Source: Rheinheimera sp. A13L
Lineage (GTDB): Bacteria; Pseudomonadota; Gammaproteobacteria; Enterobacterales; Alteromonadaceae
Reading direction: 5' to 3'
DNA: 64,000 nucleotides
Assembly: GCF_000217935.1 (NCBI RefSeq)
Contig: NZ_AFHI01000056.1
Location: 1-64,000, forward strand
In this document: in pieces, positions 6,051 to 14,336 of the stretch
Numbering within the stretch: the stretch's first letter is position 1
Layout: each line of letters starts with the position of its first letter
The notes under the pieces: model-generated
The model's input: the letters and a program-made list of their open reading frames with translations, nothing else
Told to the model about the DNA's origin: nothing
Databases searched by the model: none
Made by a program: the position numbers and the translations under genes

Positions 6051-8282
6051 TTACCTTACTATGTCCATTTCCGCTAATAAATTATCCGCATTATCAACAT
6101 ATTGCATCATCCACAATACATAGCGGATATCGACATGAATGGCGCGGGTGATCTCCGGGTTGAAGTACCAGTCTTTGGTGATCGACTCATAGGTCGAGTC
6201 GAAATTTAAGCCAACCAACTCGCCTTTACCGTTCATCACTGCTGAACCTGAGTTGCCGCCTGTGGTGTCGGCGCTGGATAAAAAGTTAACCGGCACTGAG
6301 TTAAAGGCTTTTACTTCAGTTTTCGGGCAGCTGAAAATACCGCAGAACCACGGCTCTTTGCTTTGGGCTGCTAAGTCGGCGTAAAAATAGCCTTCCGTTT
6401 TACCAGCCTGATAGGCATCCACCAGGTTTTGTGGGGCGTTAAAAGGGTAATCTGCCTGACGTTTGGCAATTAAGCCTTTCACTGAGGTAAATGGTGTTTT
6501 ATACACACCGTCTTTGGCCGGATAACCGTCTACTGAGCCATAAGTGATACGCAAGGTGCTATTCGCGTCAGGGTACACTGGTTTTCCCTGCGCTTTGTTG
6601 TAGGCAATAATGGCCTGCATATAAGCCGGACGCACTGTGGAGAGCTGGCCTTTTAACTCTTTATCTTGTGTCTCTAAGGCCATATTTTTGTCAAAAATAG
6701 CCACTGCAATGCGAATAAAAGGGTCTGAACTTTCGGCAAAATCCGCAGGTGTTTTACCCAGCCAGGCTTTGCGGCCTTCAGTGCTTGTCAGGCTACTTTG
6801 TGGATAAAGTGCTGTTAATTTTTCAGCAATTTGAGCTTGGGTTATGCCTGCTGCTAAACCTAAAGCTGCATCCAATTCTGCTACACGTACAGAGTCTGGC
6901 TGCGCCATATAATCTGCCAACTGTTCTGACCAAAGGGCTAAGTCCATAGTAGGGTGAAAACTTTTTTCCATCCGGGCTAAACGGCCTTCAATCATTTTTA
7001 AATCACGTAACTGAAAACCCATTTCGCGCATCGCGTCAGGTTTTTGGTTTTCCTGCGCTAAGCGATACAACAACATAGCGGCTTGCAATAAATCGCTGCG
7101 TTTGGCTGCTTCAAAGTAATAAGTTTGCTGAGTAAAAGCCTGCTCGGTTTTAATCAGTTGTTTTAATGCATCCATACTTTGCTGGTAGGGTTTACGGCTT
7201 TCATCGGCTTTAATCCAGTCCAGCAAAGCCTGCTCACGTTGCACTTTGATAGCGTGAATATCTGTTACCTGAAAACCATCCAATAAGCCCTGCAGTTTCT
7301 TCATGCGGTTATTGTGACTTTTTACGGTAGAGGAGTATTTCACCTTTAAATCGCCGTCAGCTGCACCTAAACGGTCGATGGTGTTGATCATTTGCTGATA
7401 GGTTTTCACCTGAGCCGGATATTGCCAGTCGGCCGCAAAAGAGATTTCATCGGCTAAACGGTAACGGCTGGTTTGGCCTGGGTATCCTGCTAATAAAATA
7501 CCATCGCCCTGACGGACACCATTGGCATTCACTTTTAAAAAGTTTTTGCTTTGATAGGGCACGTTATCCACTGAATAAGGCGCTGGCTTGCCGTCTTTAC
7601 CTACATAACCACGGATAAAAGTGTAATCGCCGGTATGACGTGGGTACTCAAAGTTGTCGATATCACCACCGTAGTTTCCTACCGCTTCTGACGGTGCATA
7701 CACCAAACGTACATCCTGCAGCATCAGCTGTTTGATCTGGAAATACTCCATACCGTGGTGAAAGCTCACCACAGAGCAGCGGTAATTCGGGTCAATTTCG
7801 CAGTCTTTAATTAATGCTTTACGGTTCGCCTCTATCGCCTCATAACGCTCTTTTCCTGATAAATCAGCCGCCAGTGAACCGGTAATTTGTGCTGTTACAT
7901 CAGTCACGGCTTCAGTGATATACAAGCGTTCCTGCGGCCCTGCCGGTAATTCTTCAGCCATAGTTTTGGCTAAAAAACCTTTATCAATCAGATTATTGTC
8001 TTTGCTTGAGTTGTTCTGAATAGCATTGTAAGCACAGTGATGGTTGGTGACCACCAGGCCTTGAGGCGATACAAAAGAGGCAGAACAATAGCCCATACTC
8101 ACAATGGCGTTCATTGGGTACTGGCTTAAATCGGCCAACTGTTTGCCCGGTATATCAATGCCTTTAGCTGTCAGTTCTTTTTGTAATTCAGCCAGTTGAT
8201 GAGGTTGCCACTGGCCTTCGTCGGCCAGAGTGGCAAAGCTGAGGCTAAGCGCCACAGTGCTAAGCAGGTATACAGATTTCAT
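6051..8282 (-). CDS. S46-family dipeptidyl peptidase (DPP7/DPP11-like)
   Basis: The 743-residue protein begins with a signal peptide (MKSVYLLSTVALSLSFATLA) and is expected in the periplasm, where S46 enzymes release dipeptides from the N-termini of oligopeptides. The chymotrypsin-like halves are visible: catalytic His in VVTNHHCAYN (about residue 81), catalytic Asp in GGDIDNFEYPRHTGD (about 205), and the nucleophile Ser in TTGGNSGSAVMNGKGELVG (about 655). The central helical region that covers the active site lies between them. Length fits the family (about 700-750). GGAA precedes the ATG. It stands alone, divergent from the membrane-protein gene to its right. DPP7 versus DPP11 specificity cannot be decided here. 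Confidence 0.9.
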   Translation of the reverse strand: MKSVYLLSTVALSLSFATLADEGQWQPHQLAELQKELTAKGIDIPGKQLADLSQYPMNAIVSMGYCSASFVSPQGLVVTNHHCAYNAIQNNSSKDNNLIDKGFLAKTMAEELPAGPQERLYITEAVTDVTAQITGSLAADLSGKERYEAIEANRKALIKDCEIDPNYRCSVVSFHHGMEYFQIKQLMLQDVRLVYAPSEAVGNYGGDIDNFEYPRHTGDYTFIRGYVGKDGKPAPYSVDNVPYQSKNFLKVNANGVRQGDGILLAGYPGQTSRYRLADEISFAADWQYPAQVKTYQQMINTIDRLGAADGDLKVKYSSTVKSHNNRMKKLQGLLDGFQVTDIHAIKVQREQALLDWIKADESRKPYQQSMDALKQLIKTEQAFTQQTYYFEAAKRSDLLQAAMLLYRLAQENQKPDAMREMGFQLRDLKMIEGRLARMEKSFHPTMDLALWSEQLADYMAQPDSVRVAELDAALGLAAGITQAQIAEKLTALYPQSSLTSTEGRKAWLGKTPADFAESSDPFIRIAVAIFDKNMALETQDKELKGQLSTVRPAYMQAIIAYNKAQGKPVYPDANSTLRITYGSVDGYPAKDGVYKTPFTSVKGLIAKRQADYPFNAPQNLVDAYQAGKTEGYFYADLAAQSKEPWFCGIFSCPKTEVKAFNSVPVNFLSSADTTGGNSGSAVMNGKGELVGLNFDSTYESITKDWYFNPEITRAIHVDIRYVLWMMQYVDNADNLLAEMDIVR

Positions 8283-8499
8283 ACAATTCCTTGGTATTTT
8301 TTAGTTGTAGTTTTAGCGCGTAAAAATAAAAGCCAAATTATCCATGTAAAGCGCTTTGGTGCAACCTTGTTTAGTTCAGCGTGGGAAATTTAAGCCCAGT
8401 TGCAGACCAGATTCTTTTCTCTGGTGGATTGAGCAAAAAGCTGCCTCGTGCTAACAATAGCAACATAAAGATAACTATATAGAATTCAGGAATTTAACT

Positions 8500-9522
8500 A
8501 TGCAACAATGGAATGAGCGTTTTCCCCGTTTGGCGCAACTGCATTTTGCGCAGTGGTGCTATTTACTGGCCACTGTATTTTTTCTGTTGTACTTGCTACT
8601 GAGGGCAGATAACTCTGCTTTAGCGCAAATTGCCTCTGTATTACTGCTTTTGGCCACAGCCAAAGAGATGTGGCAACGTTTTGCGATTTGGTGGCATAGC
8701 TTGCTGGGTAAAGCCTGTATTCTTATTTTTTACGCCATAGTACTGAATTTTTCTTTTGCTTATGCCGAATCTATTGTCAATGGTGTGATAGGAGTACGGC
8801 CTAATGTAGTGCCCTACAGCGTGAACTTAGCCGCTTTATTACTGGCACCGGCCTGGACTTTAATTGGCAGCATGCTCACTCTGCAGTTTTATTCCATGCT
8901 GCACCTGTTGAAAGTGATGCTGCTGTTGATGCTACGGCCTTTAGGCGTGCCCTCTAAACATCTGCTGGATGATGAAGAATTTCCGGTTTGGACTTTAATG
9001 GCCCGCATTATTTATTTGCCTGTGGTCACTATGATTTTAATTTTTACGTTATTCAGCTATTTCAGCGGTCATCCAGAACAGTTTTTAAATTGGGGAGAGA
9101 CGACTCAACAGCAAAACACTCCAGAATCTTTGCAAAAACAACTGGAAGAAATAAAAAAACGTGAAGCAGAATTGAAGCATCAGCAGCCAAAAGGCCCACA
9201 CAGCAAAGTCCCTGAGTTTCAGGTATTTATCGGTGATGGTTATGTCATGGGCGATAGCGGCTTTAAGTTACCCACTATGCTGTGGCTGAATAAACTGGTG
9301 GCCTCTTTTAACTACCATGTCGAGAGCTTAAGTGCGTCTAGCTGTAAACTGACCCCACCTGAGCATTTGGTGCATATCAACGACTACGAAGTACTGGTGG
9401 TCACACCTGATGCCACTCAGCCAGTGGGCTATAGCTACAAAGTTCGGGTCTGTGACTCTCCGGCTTTTCCAACTGGTGTAACAGGCAGAGCTTTGGTACC
9501 TGCACCTTTAACTGATCAGTAG
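8500..9522 (+). CDS. Multi-pass inner-membrane protein, function unknown
   Basis: The first 190 residues of this 340-residue protein contain about five hydrophobic helices (for example YLLATVFFLLYLLL, LLLLATAKEM, ACILIFYAIVLNFSFAYA, LAALLLAPAWTLIGSMLTLQFY and IIYLPVVTMILIFTLFSYF). They are followed by a charged, probably coiled-coil linker (QLEEIKKREAELK) and a C-terminal soluble domain of about 100 residues with two cysteines. I do not recognise the family. A 9-bp inverted repeat (AAAGTGGTT 9548-9556, AACCACTTT 9567-9575) follows the stop but lacks a T-run. Confidence 0.75.
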   Translation: MQQWNERFPRLAQLHFAQWCYLLATVFFLLYLLLRADNSALAQIASVLLLLATAKEMWQRFAIWWHSLLGKACILIFYAIVLNFSFAYAESIVNGVIGVRPNVVPYSVNLAALLLAPAWTLIGSMLTLQFYSMLHLLKVMLLLMLRPLGVPSKHLLDDEEFPVWTLMARIIYLPVVTMILIFTLFSYFSGHPEQFLNWGETTQQQNTPESLQKQLEEIKKREAELKHQQPKGPHSKVPEFQVFIGDGYVMGDSGFKLPTMLWLNKLVASFNYHVESLSASSCKLTPPEHLVHINDYEVLVVTPDATQPVGYSYKVRVCDSPAFPTGVTGRALVPAPLTDQ

Positions 9523-9666
9523 CCATATCAGAGGTGTATTTGACTATAAAGTGGTTATTTTCACAGAACCACTTTCGCCTTTAAAATCTATCTTACTGAT
9601 TTATATAAAAATTAAAGCTGGCCTTAATCTTGTAACCTTTTTGGCAGAAGCTAAAAAAGGAGAGCT

Positions 9667-10080
9667 ATGATGAGTGTTTTAAGGCTGATATTTAATATTT
9701 TCTGGTTTGTGATGGGTGGCTTTTTAATGGGGCTGGCCTGGTGGTGTATCGGTTTGCTGTGCTTTTTAAGTATTGTGTTTATTCCTTTTGGCCGCGCCTG
9801 TTTTGTGATTGGTGAAATGGCGTTTTGGCCTTTTGGCAACGAGCACGTCAACCGTGAACGCTTAAACCGTATTTCCGATATAGGCACTGGTCCGCTGGGT
9901 TTTATCGGTAATGTAATTTGGTTTGTCTTTGCAGGGTTTTGGCTGGCGTTGGGTCATTTGTTCCATGCCGTGGCTTGTTTTATTACCATCATAGGTATTC
10001 CGTTTGGCTTAGCTCACTTAAAACTGGCCACTTTAAGTCTGGCGCCTATAGGCCGGACTGTAGTGAACAAAGCCTATTAA
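9667..10080 (+). CDS. yccF: YccF-domain inner-membrane protein
   Basis: The 137-residue protein has two repeats of the YccF domain: each has a hydrophobic pair of helices followed by a conserved IPFG-R/L segment (VFIPFGRACFVIGEMAFWPFG and IIGIPFGLAHLKLATLSLAPIG). It matches the length of the E. coli YccF family (about 148). AAGGAGAG gives a strong ribosome-binding site; a second ATG lies one codon downstream. The biochemical role of YccF is not established. Confidence 0.88.
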   Translation: MMSVLRLIFNIFWFVMGGFLMGLAWWCIGLLCFLSIVFIPFGRACFVIGEMAFWPFGNEHVNRERLNRISDIGTGPLGFIGNVIWFVFAGFWLALGHLFHAVACFITIIGIPFGLAHLKLATLSLAPIGRTVVNKAY

Positions 10081-10091
10081 GCGACGATTTA

Positions 10092-10125
10092 AGGAGCAAG
10101 AGTTATAGATCAGACTCTTGCTCCT
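10092..10125. terminator. Hairpin between convergent genes
   Basis: A 12-bp perfect stem (AGGAGCAAGAGT at 10092-10103 with ACTCTTGCTCCT at 10114-10125) separates the + strand yccF from the - strand gene ending at 10103. It partly overlaps that gene's last codons. A T-run is missing, so it is either a weak shared terminator or a structural end. Confidence 0.5.
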
Positions 10126-10291
10126 GTTGCTGCTCTTGCTCATTTTGCCCTAACCATGCTTTTTTCTGAGCACGGTAATAATCCCAAACACAAGGACAAC
10201 AGCTGCCACTGCCACAACAGTCGCTGCTTTCTGGCGCTACAGGCTCTTCGGTTGGAATACGCAGCCGAATTCCGTCAATAGTGATAAACAT
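10103..10291 (-). CDS. Small oxidoreductase-like-domain cysteine-rich protein
   Basis: The 62-residue product contains DCCGSGSCCPCVWDYY, the CCGSG-CPC-x-WDYY signature of the oxidoreductase-like N-terminal domain family (PF09791), followed by a glutamine- and glutamate-rich tail. The open frame extends to 10342, but the ATG at 10291 with GGAG 9 bp upstream is the better start. The cysteine cluster suggests metal or redox chemistry; this is inference. It is divergent from the alkyltransferase-like gene on its right. Confidence 0.75.
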   Translation of the reverse strand: MFITIDGIRLRIPTEEPVAPESSDCCGSGSCCPCVWDYYRAQKKAWLGQNEQEQQQEQESDL

Positions 10292-10376
10292 GAAAAACTC
10301 CGGCAAAAAAGGCGGCGGCATTGTAGCATTGTGCTTTAACATTCAGCCACTGATGTGCTTTTAAACCAGAGATTTA

Positions 10377-10724
10377 ATGCAGCAACAAAGCCCTTCCAAA
10401 CAACAAAGGATCTGGCAAACGGTGTTACAAATTCCAGCCGGAAAAATTGCCAGTTATGGTCAGATCGCCGATTTAGCAGGTTTGCCTGGGCGAGCCCGCT
10501 TGGTGGGTAAAACCCTGGGTTTAGCACCGGATGAACTGCAATTGCCCTGGTACAGAGTGATGCGATCCGGTGGTCAGCTGGCTTTTGCTGCAGGTACACC
10601 TCAAGCGTTGGAGCAGCAACAATTGCTGCTCTCTGAAGGCGTAATAGTTCGAAATGGCCGGGTGGCCAAAGACTTTTGGTGGCAACCCGATTTGGCAGAA
10701 TTGTTATTTAAACTGCAATATTGA
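10377..10724 (+). CDS. Alkyltransferase-like DNA repair protein (ATL)
   Basis: The 115-residue protein is the MGMT C-terminal DNA-binding domain (VLQIPAGKIASYGQIADLAG and GRARLVGKTLG with the recognition helix and arginine finger). In place of the PCHR active site of O6-alkylguanine transferases it has PWYRV at residues 57-61, with Trp58 replacing the alkyl-accepting Cys. This is diagnostic of alkyltransferase-like proteins such as YbaZ/Atl1, which bind alkylated guanine and hand it to nucleotide excision repair. It lies 1.4 kb from the SOS mutagenesis operon. Confidence 0.9.
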   Translation: MQQQSPSKQQRIWQTVLQIPAGKIASYGQIADLAGLPGRARLVGKTLGLAPDELQLPWYRVMRSGGQLAFAAGTPQALEQQQLLLSEGVIVRNGRVAKDFWWQPDLAELLFKLQY

Positions 10725-10756
10725 TCTGAAATTCCGCAAAACTGCCAACACGAAAA

Positions 10757-11944
10757 TCATTCAAAACGACTTTCATAAAACGCCGGATTAAAACGTGTAG
10801 CCATCACCATCAGCAGCACAGCGATAGCAGCTAACAATAACCAACTGATACTAAAACTTTGGCTGAAATCTCGGATAAAACCAGCAATCAAAGGCGAAAA
10901 AGCCGCCAGCGTATAACCTATGCCCTGGACAAAAGCAGTCAGACTGGCCGCAGCAGAAGACTGATGTTGATGATCCATAGACACAATTAAGGACAATGGG
11001 AATAAACCGCCAATACCTAAACCTAATACGGAAGCCCAGATTAAACCCAGCTGCGGTGCCACCACTAAACCAGCAAAACCTGTCGCCATCAACACTAATA
11101 AAACCAGCATCACAGGACGACGATCCAGCTTACGACTGGCTAACCAGGGACTGACAAAACCTGATACCACTTCCATACAAAGCAACAAGCCCAGCAGCAA
11201 ACCACTTTTTTGTTCACTCCAGCCCTGCTCTACATAATAAGCTGGCAACCAGGCCAACACACAGGTAAAAGCACAAGTCACCAGGCCAAAAAACAGGGCC
11301 AAAGTCCAGGAGCGGCCATATTTACTAAAGCTCAGAGGTTTTTGTTGTGACTGAGCTACAGGCAGGTTTTGAATGGCGTTTTTTTGTGAAAACCACAACA
11401 CCAAAGCCAGCACAGATAAAACGACCCAACCGGATAAAGCCACACGCCAGCTTTGTGCCCAGTCGGCCCAAAAAGCTGCAAGGGATGCAGTTAAAGCAGC
11501 TCCGGCAATAATGGCGGATATATACCAGCCCATGACTAAAGGTGCTTTAGTACCAAATTTTTGTTTAATCACACCAGGCACTACGGCTTGCACCATGGCA
11601 ATACCTAAACCTGCCACTATGGCACTTAAGGTTAAATCCAAAGCGCCCACAGCCCAATAACGCTGCGCTGTCGCTGCAGCTATAGCGATGGACGCCCAGA
11701 ACACAACCTGATAAGAGCCAAACCATAACGCCAGTTGATGCGCAAAAAAGATGCCCAGGCCCATAGCTAATACAGGCAGCATCGTCAGTAATGAAGCCTG
11801 AGTAAAAGACAGATGTAATTCAGGTTGCATAAAGGGCAATAAAGGCCCGATAGAGGCCATTGAAGGCCGTAAAGTCAGGGCAATCAGCACTAAACTCAGG
11901 ATCAGGATCCAGGTTTTTGTCGTAAAGCTATTGGTTTCAGTCAT
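10757..11944 (-). CDS. MFS transporter, CynX/NimT-like
   Basis: The 395-residue, 12-helix major facilitator is reminiscent of the cyanate/nitroimidazole transporter family (CynX/NimT/YeaN): an N-terminal TLRPSMASIGPLLPFM segment and repeated helix-breaking glycines. The open frame runs to 12019, but the ATG at 11944 starts just before the first helix (TWILILSLVLIALTL) and fits the family. The substrate is unknown. It is transcribed divergently from imuA. Confidence 0.8.
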   Translation of the reverse strand: MTETNSFTTKTWILILSLVLIALTLRPSMASIGPLLPFMQPELHLSFTQASLLTMLPVLAMGLGIFFAHQLALWFGSYQVVFWASIAIAAATAQRYWAVGALDLTLSAIVAGLGIAMVQAVVPGVIKQKFGTKAPLVMGWYISAIIAGAALTASLAAFWADWAQSWRVALSGWVVLSVLALVLWFSQKNAIQNLPVAQSQQKPLSFSKYGRSWTLALFFGLVTCAFTCVLAWLPAYYVEQGWSEQKSGLLLGLLLCMEVVSGFVSPWLASRKLDRRPVMLVLLVLMATGFAGLVVAPQLGLIWASVLGLGIGGLFPLSLIVSMDHQHQSSAAASLTAFVQGIGYTLAAFSPLIAGFIRDFSQSFSISWLLLAAIAVLLMVMATRFNPAFYESRFE

Positions 11945-12084
11945 ATCAGTACCATAAGTCAAATCAGCTGCCAGAGGGCAAAGCAGATCAGATAAACAGG
12001 AGGCGGAAAAGCCGCGCACATTAACATAATTATTACCTCCTTAGCCATCAGAGACAGCTGAATACAAAAACTCTGACTTTGTCC

Positions 12085-12126
12085 TTGCGATCCAAAACAG
12101 ATCTTTTATACTGTTTTTATATACAG
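12085..12126 (+). promoter_or_regulatory. Promoter and LexA box of the imuA-imuB-dnaE2 operon
   Basis: TTGCGA (12085-12090) and TATACT (12107-12112) with 16-bp spacing form a good sigma-70 promoter. The palindrome CTGTTTTTATATACAG (12111-12126) overlaps the -10 end and matches CTGT-N8-ACAG exactly, so LexA binding would block transcription. It lies 18 bp upstream of the imuA ATG. Confidence 0.88.
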
Positions 12127-12144
12127 TATTTCGAGATAAAAATC

Positions 12145-12828
12145 ATGAATGCTCTGCTGCAACAGCTACAGAACAGACAACTGATCTGGCAGGCCAGTCA
12201 AACCGAAGCCCCTTATGAACATTGCCAAAGCACAGGCTTTACTGCTTTGGATAAATTTCTGGGTGGCGGTTGGCCAGCGCATAATGTCGTTGAATTACAA
12301 AGCCATGGCGCTTGTGCTGAACTGCAATTGATCCAAAAAGCACTGGCAGGATCCGGATCTGAGTTGCTGCAAATCTGGATCAATCCACCCGCCAGCCTTT
12401 GTGCTGAGTATTTGTTGCAGCAAAAACGACCTTTGCATCAGGTACTGCAACTGAATGCCCCCCGCTCTGCGGATGCCCTTTGGGCCGCTGAACTGTGCTT
12501 AAAAAGTGGCAGCTGTAAGGATGTGTTGTTATGGCAAAACAGCCTGAATTTAACTCAGCTCAAACGTTTGCAGCTAGCCGCAGAGCAAGGCCAAAGCCAG
12601 TTGTATTTTTTCCGCCCGGCACAGGCGGAACAACAACTGCTGCCCTGGGCTTTAAGTTTGCAGCTCATTCCCACTCCAGCTGGCTTACAGATCCGTATTC
12701 TGAAGCGTAAAGGCGGCTGGCAACAACAAGAATTAGTGCTGCCATGGGCAGAATTGTATCCGCAGTTTATAAAGCCTGAACTCCAGCACGAACAGCATGG
12801 CCGTCCACCTTTATCACGAGTCAGCTGA
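12145..12828 (+). CDS. imuA: ImuA, SOS mutasome RecA-like protein
   Basis: The 227-residue RecA/SulA-related protein is the first gene of the damage-inducible mutagenesis cassette. FTALDKFLGGGWPAHNVVEL corresponds to the start of the RecA-like fold where the Walker A loop would be; a canonical GxxxxGK[ST] is absent, as is usual for ImuA/SulA-type proteins. The open frame reaches back to 12079 across the promoter, so the ATG at 12145, just after the LexA box, is the start. It is followed 11 bp later by imuB. ImuA works with ImuB and DnaE2 in translesion synthesis. Confidence 0.9.
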   Translation: MNALLQQLQNRQLIWQASQTEAPYEHCQSTGFTALDKFLGGGWPAHNVVELQSHGACAELQLIQKALAGSGSELLQIWINPPASLCAEYLLQQKRPLHQVLQLNAPRSADALWAAELCLKSGSCKDVLLWQNSLNLTQLKRLQLAAEQGQSQLYFFRPAQAEQQLLPWALSLQLIPTPAGLQIRILKRKGGWQQQELVLPWAELYPQFIKPELQHEQHGRPPLSRVS

Positions 12829-12839
12829 GGCTATTTGTT

Positions 12840-14336
12840 ATGTCTGAGCGGATGGAGTTTTGGTTGTATTTATATTTCCCGCAGTTGCAGCTGGATAAGT
12901 TGTTATTGCTGCAAAACACAACTACAGCCTTGTCAGGTCAGAATAAAAGTAATAACTACCTCAATTTAACTGCACCTCTGGCGATAGTAGGCGCTGACCA
13001 TCAGTTGCTGCAATTAAACTCAGCTGCGCGCCAGGCTGGCTTAACTTTGGGCATGGGATTAGCTTCGGCCGCGTCTTTATGTCATCAACTGCAACTGGTG
13101 CCGCATCAGGCTGAGCAAGAACAGCAACAACTGCAGCAGTTAGCTCAGCTGTTGTATCAATACTGTGGTGATATAGCGCTGCAAGCTGATTCGGGTTTAG
13201 TGCTAAAACTCAGCCCTATGCTGGCTTTGTATGGTGGCGCTATGCAGTTCTGGCAACAGATACAACAAGTGTTGCAGCAAGCCGGTTATCAGTACCATTT
13301 TGCGACAGCACAACAGCCTTTAGTGGCGCGTTTATTAGCACAACAAGGCTGGGATCAGTTTTTACTACAAAAGGATAAAATTCAGCAGCAACTCAAAGCG
13401 CTGCCACTGCAACAGGCGCAATTACCAGAAAAATTACTGGAACAATTACAGCGGCTAGGGCTTGCACAGCTTGATGATCTATTAAAGATCCCACAGGCTG
13501 AGCTGGTGCGGCGTTTTGGTATTGAAATGCTGCAGTATTTGCAGCAACTGACAGGAGCCAAACCCGCTTTGCTGCAGTTTATTCAGCCAGTTGAACAGTT
13601 CGAGCAACAACTGGAACTGCTGTACGAAATGGAGCGCAGCGACCAGTTACTGGGGCCGCTGAAGCATTTATTTGGCTTATTGCAGTTGTATTTACAACAA
13701 CGGGAACAACTGGCCTATCAGTTGGAACTTAGTTTATTACAGCGCCAGGATCAGCAACAACAGCTGCAATTGCATTCAGCTCAGGGTGAATACCAAAGCA
13801 AAGACTGGCTAAAAATCAGCGAATTGCAGCTGGAGCGCTTAAAGCTGAACAAAGCCGTGATACAGCTGAAACTCAGCCTTCGCCGCGCCGGGCCGCGTTA
13901 CGCTCAGTACAAAACCCTGTTTGCTGGCCATTTGGGGGCGGGTAAAGCACAGCTGTACTCAGCCTTACAGCTTTTGTCATTATTACAGGCTCGTTTGGGT
14001 AAAGAGCAGGTAAAAAGCCCTTGTTTACACAACGATTTATTGCCCGAGCAGGCTAGTAGCTATGCTTCTGCTTTAGAGCCACAAGCTTCTATTGCCGGCT
14101 CTTTAGCTGCGGTGCGCCCGGCATTTTTAGTGGAGCCGCCTTTGGCGCTTGATGCAGAGCAGCAACAGCAATTGCAGCTACACTATGGCCCTGAACGCTT
14201 AAGCAGCGGCTGGTGGCAACAGCAAAGCCAACACCGCGATTATTATGTGGCTCAGAATTCACAAGGCCAGTGGTTGTGGTTATACCGTGACTTGCAGCAG
14301 CCGGAGCAATTGTACGTGCAGGGGTATTTCAGCTGA
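12840..14336 (+). CDS. imuB: ImuB, inactive Y-family polymerase-like mutasome hub
   Basis: The 498-residue protein has the Y-family polymerase layout (LYLYFPQLQLDKL at the N-terminus, then a palm/finger region, helix-hairpin-helix QLDDLLKIPQAELVRRFG, and little-finger domain). The catalytic acidic residues of true polymerases are not evident (FPQL replaces the usual D-x-D start), in line with ImuB being a scaffold linking DnaE2 to the sliding clamp. The whole sequence is strikingly glutamine-rich. Its stop overlaps the dnaE2 start (TGATG), implying translational coupling. Confidence 0.92.
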   Translation: MSERMEFWLYLYFPQLQLDKLLLLQNTTTALSGQNKSNNYLNLTAPLAIVGADHQLLQLNSAARQAGLTLGMGLASAASLCHQLQLVPHQAEQEQQQLQQLAQLLYQYCGDIALQADSGLVLKLSPMLALYGGAMQFWQQIQQVLQQAGYQYHFATAQQPLVARLLAQQGWDQFLLQKDKIQQQLKALPLQQAQLPEKLLEQLQRLGLAQLDDLLKIPQAELVRRFGIEMLQYLQQLTGAKPALLQFIQPVEQFEQQLELLYEMERSDQLLGPLKHLFGLLQLYLQQREQLAYQLELSLLQRQDQQQQLQLHSAQGEYQSKDWLKISELQLERLKLNKAVIQLKLSLRRAGPRYAQYKTLFAGHLGAGKAQLYSALQLLSLLQARLGKEQVKSPCLHNDLLPEQASSYASALEPQASIAGSLAAVRPAFLVEPPLALDAEQQQQLQLHYGPERLSSGWWQQQSQHRDYYVAQNSQGQWLWLYRDLQQPEQLYVQGYFS

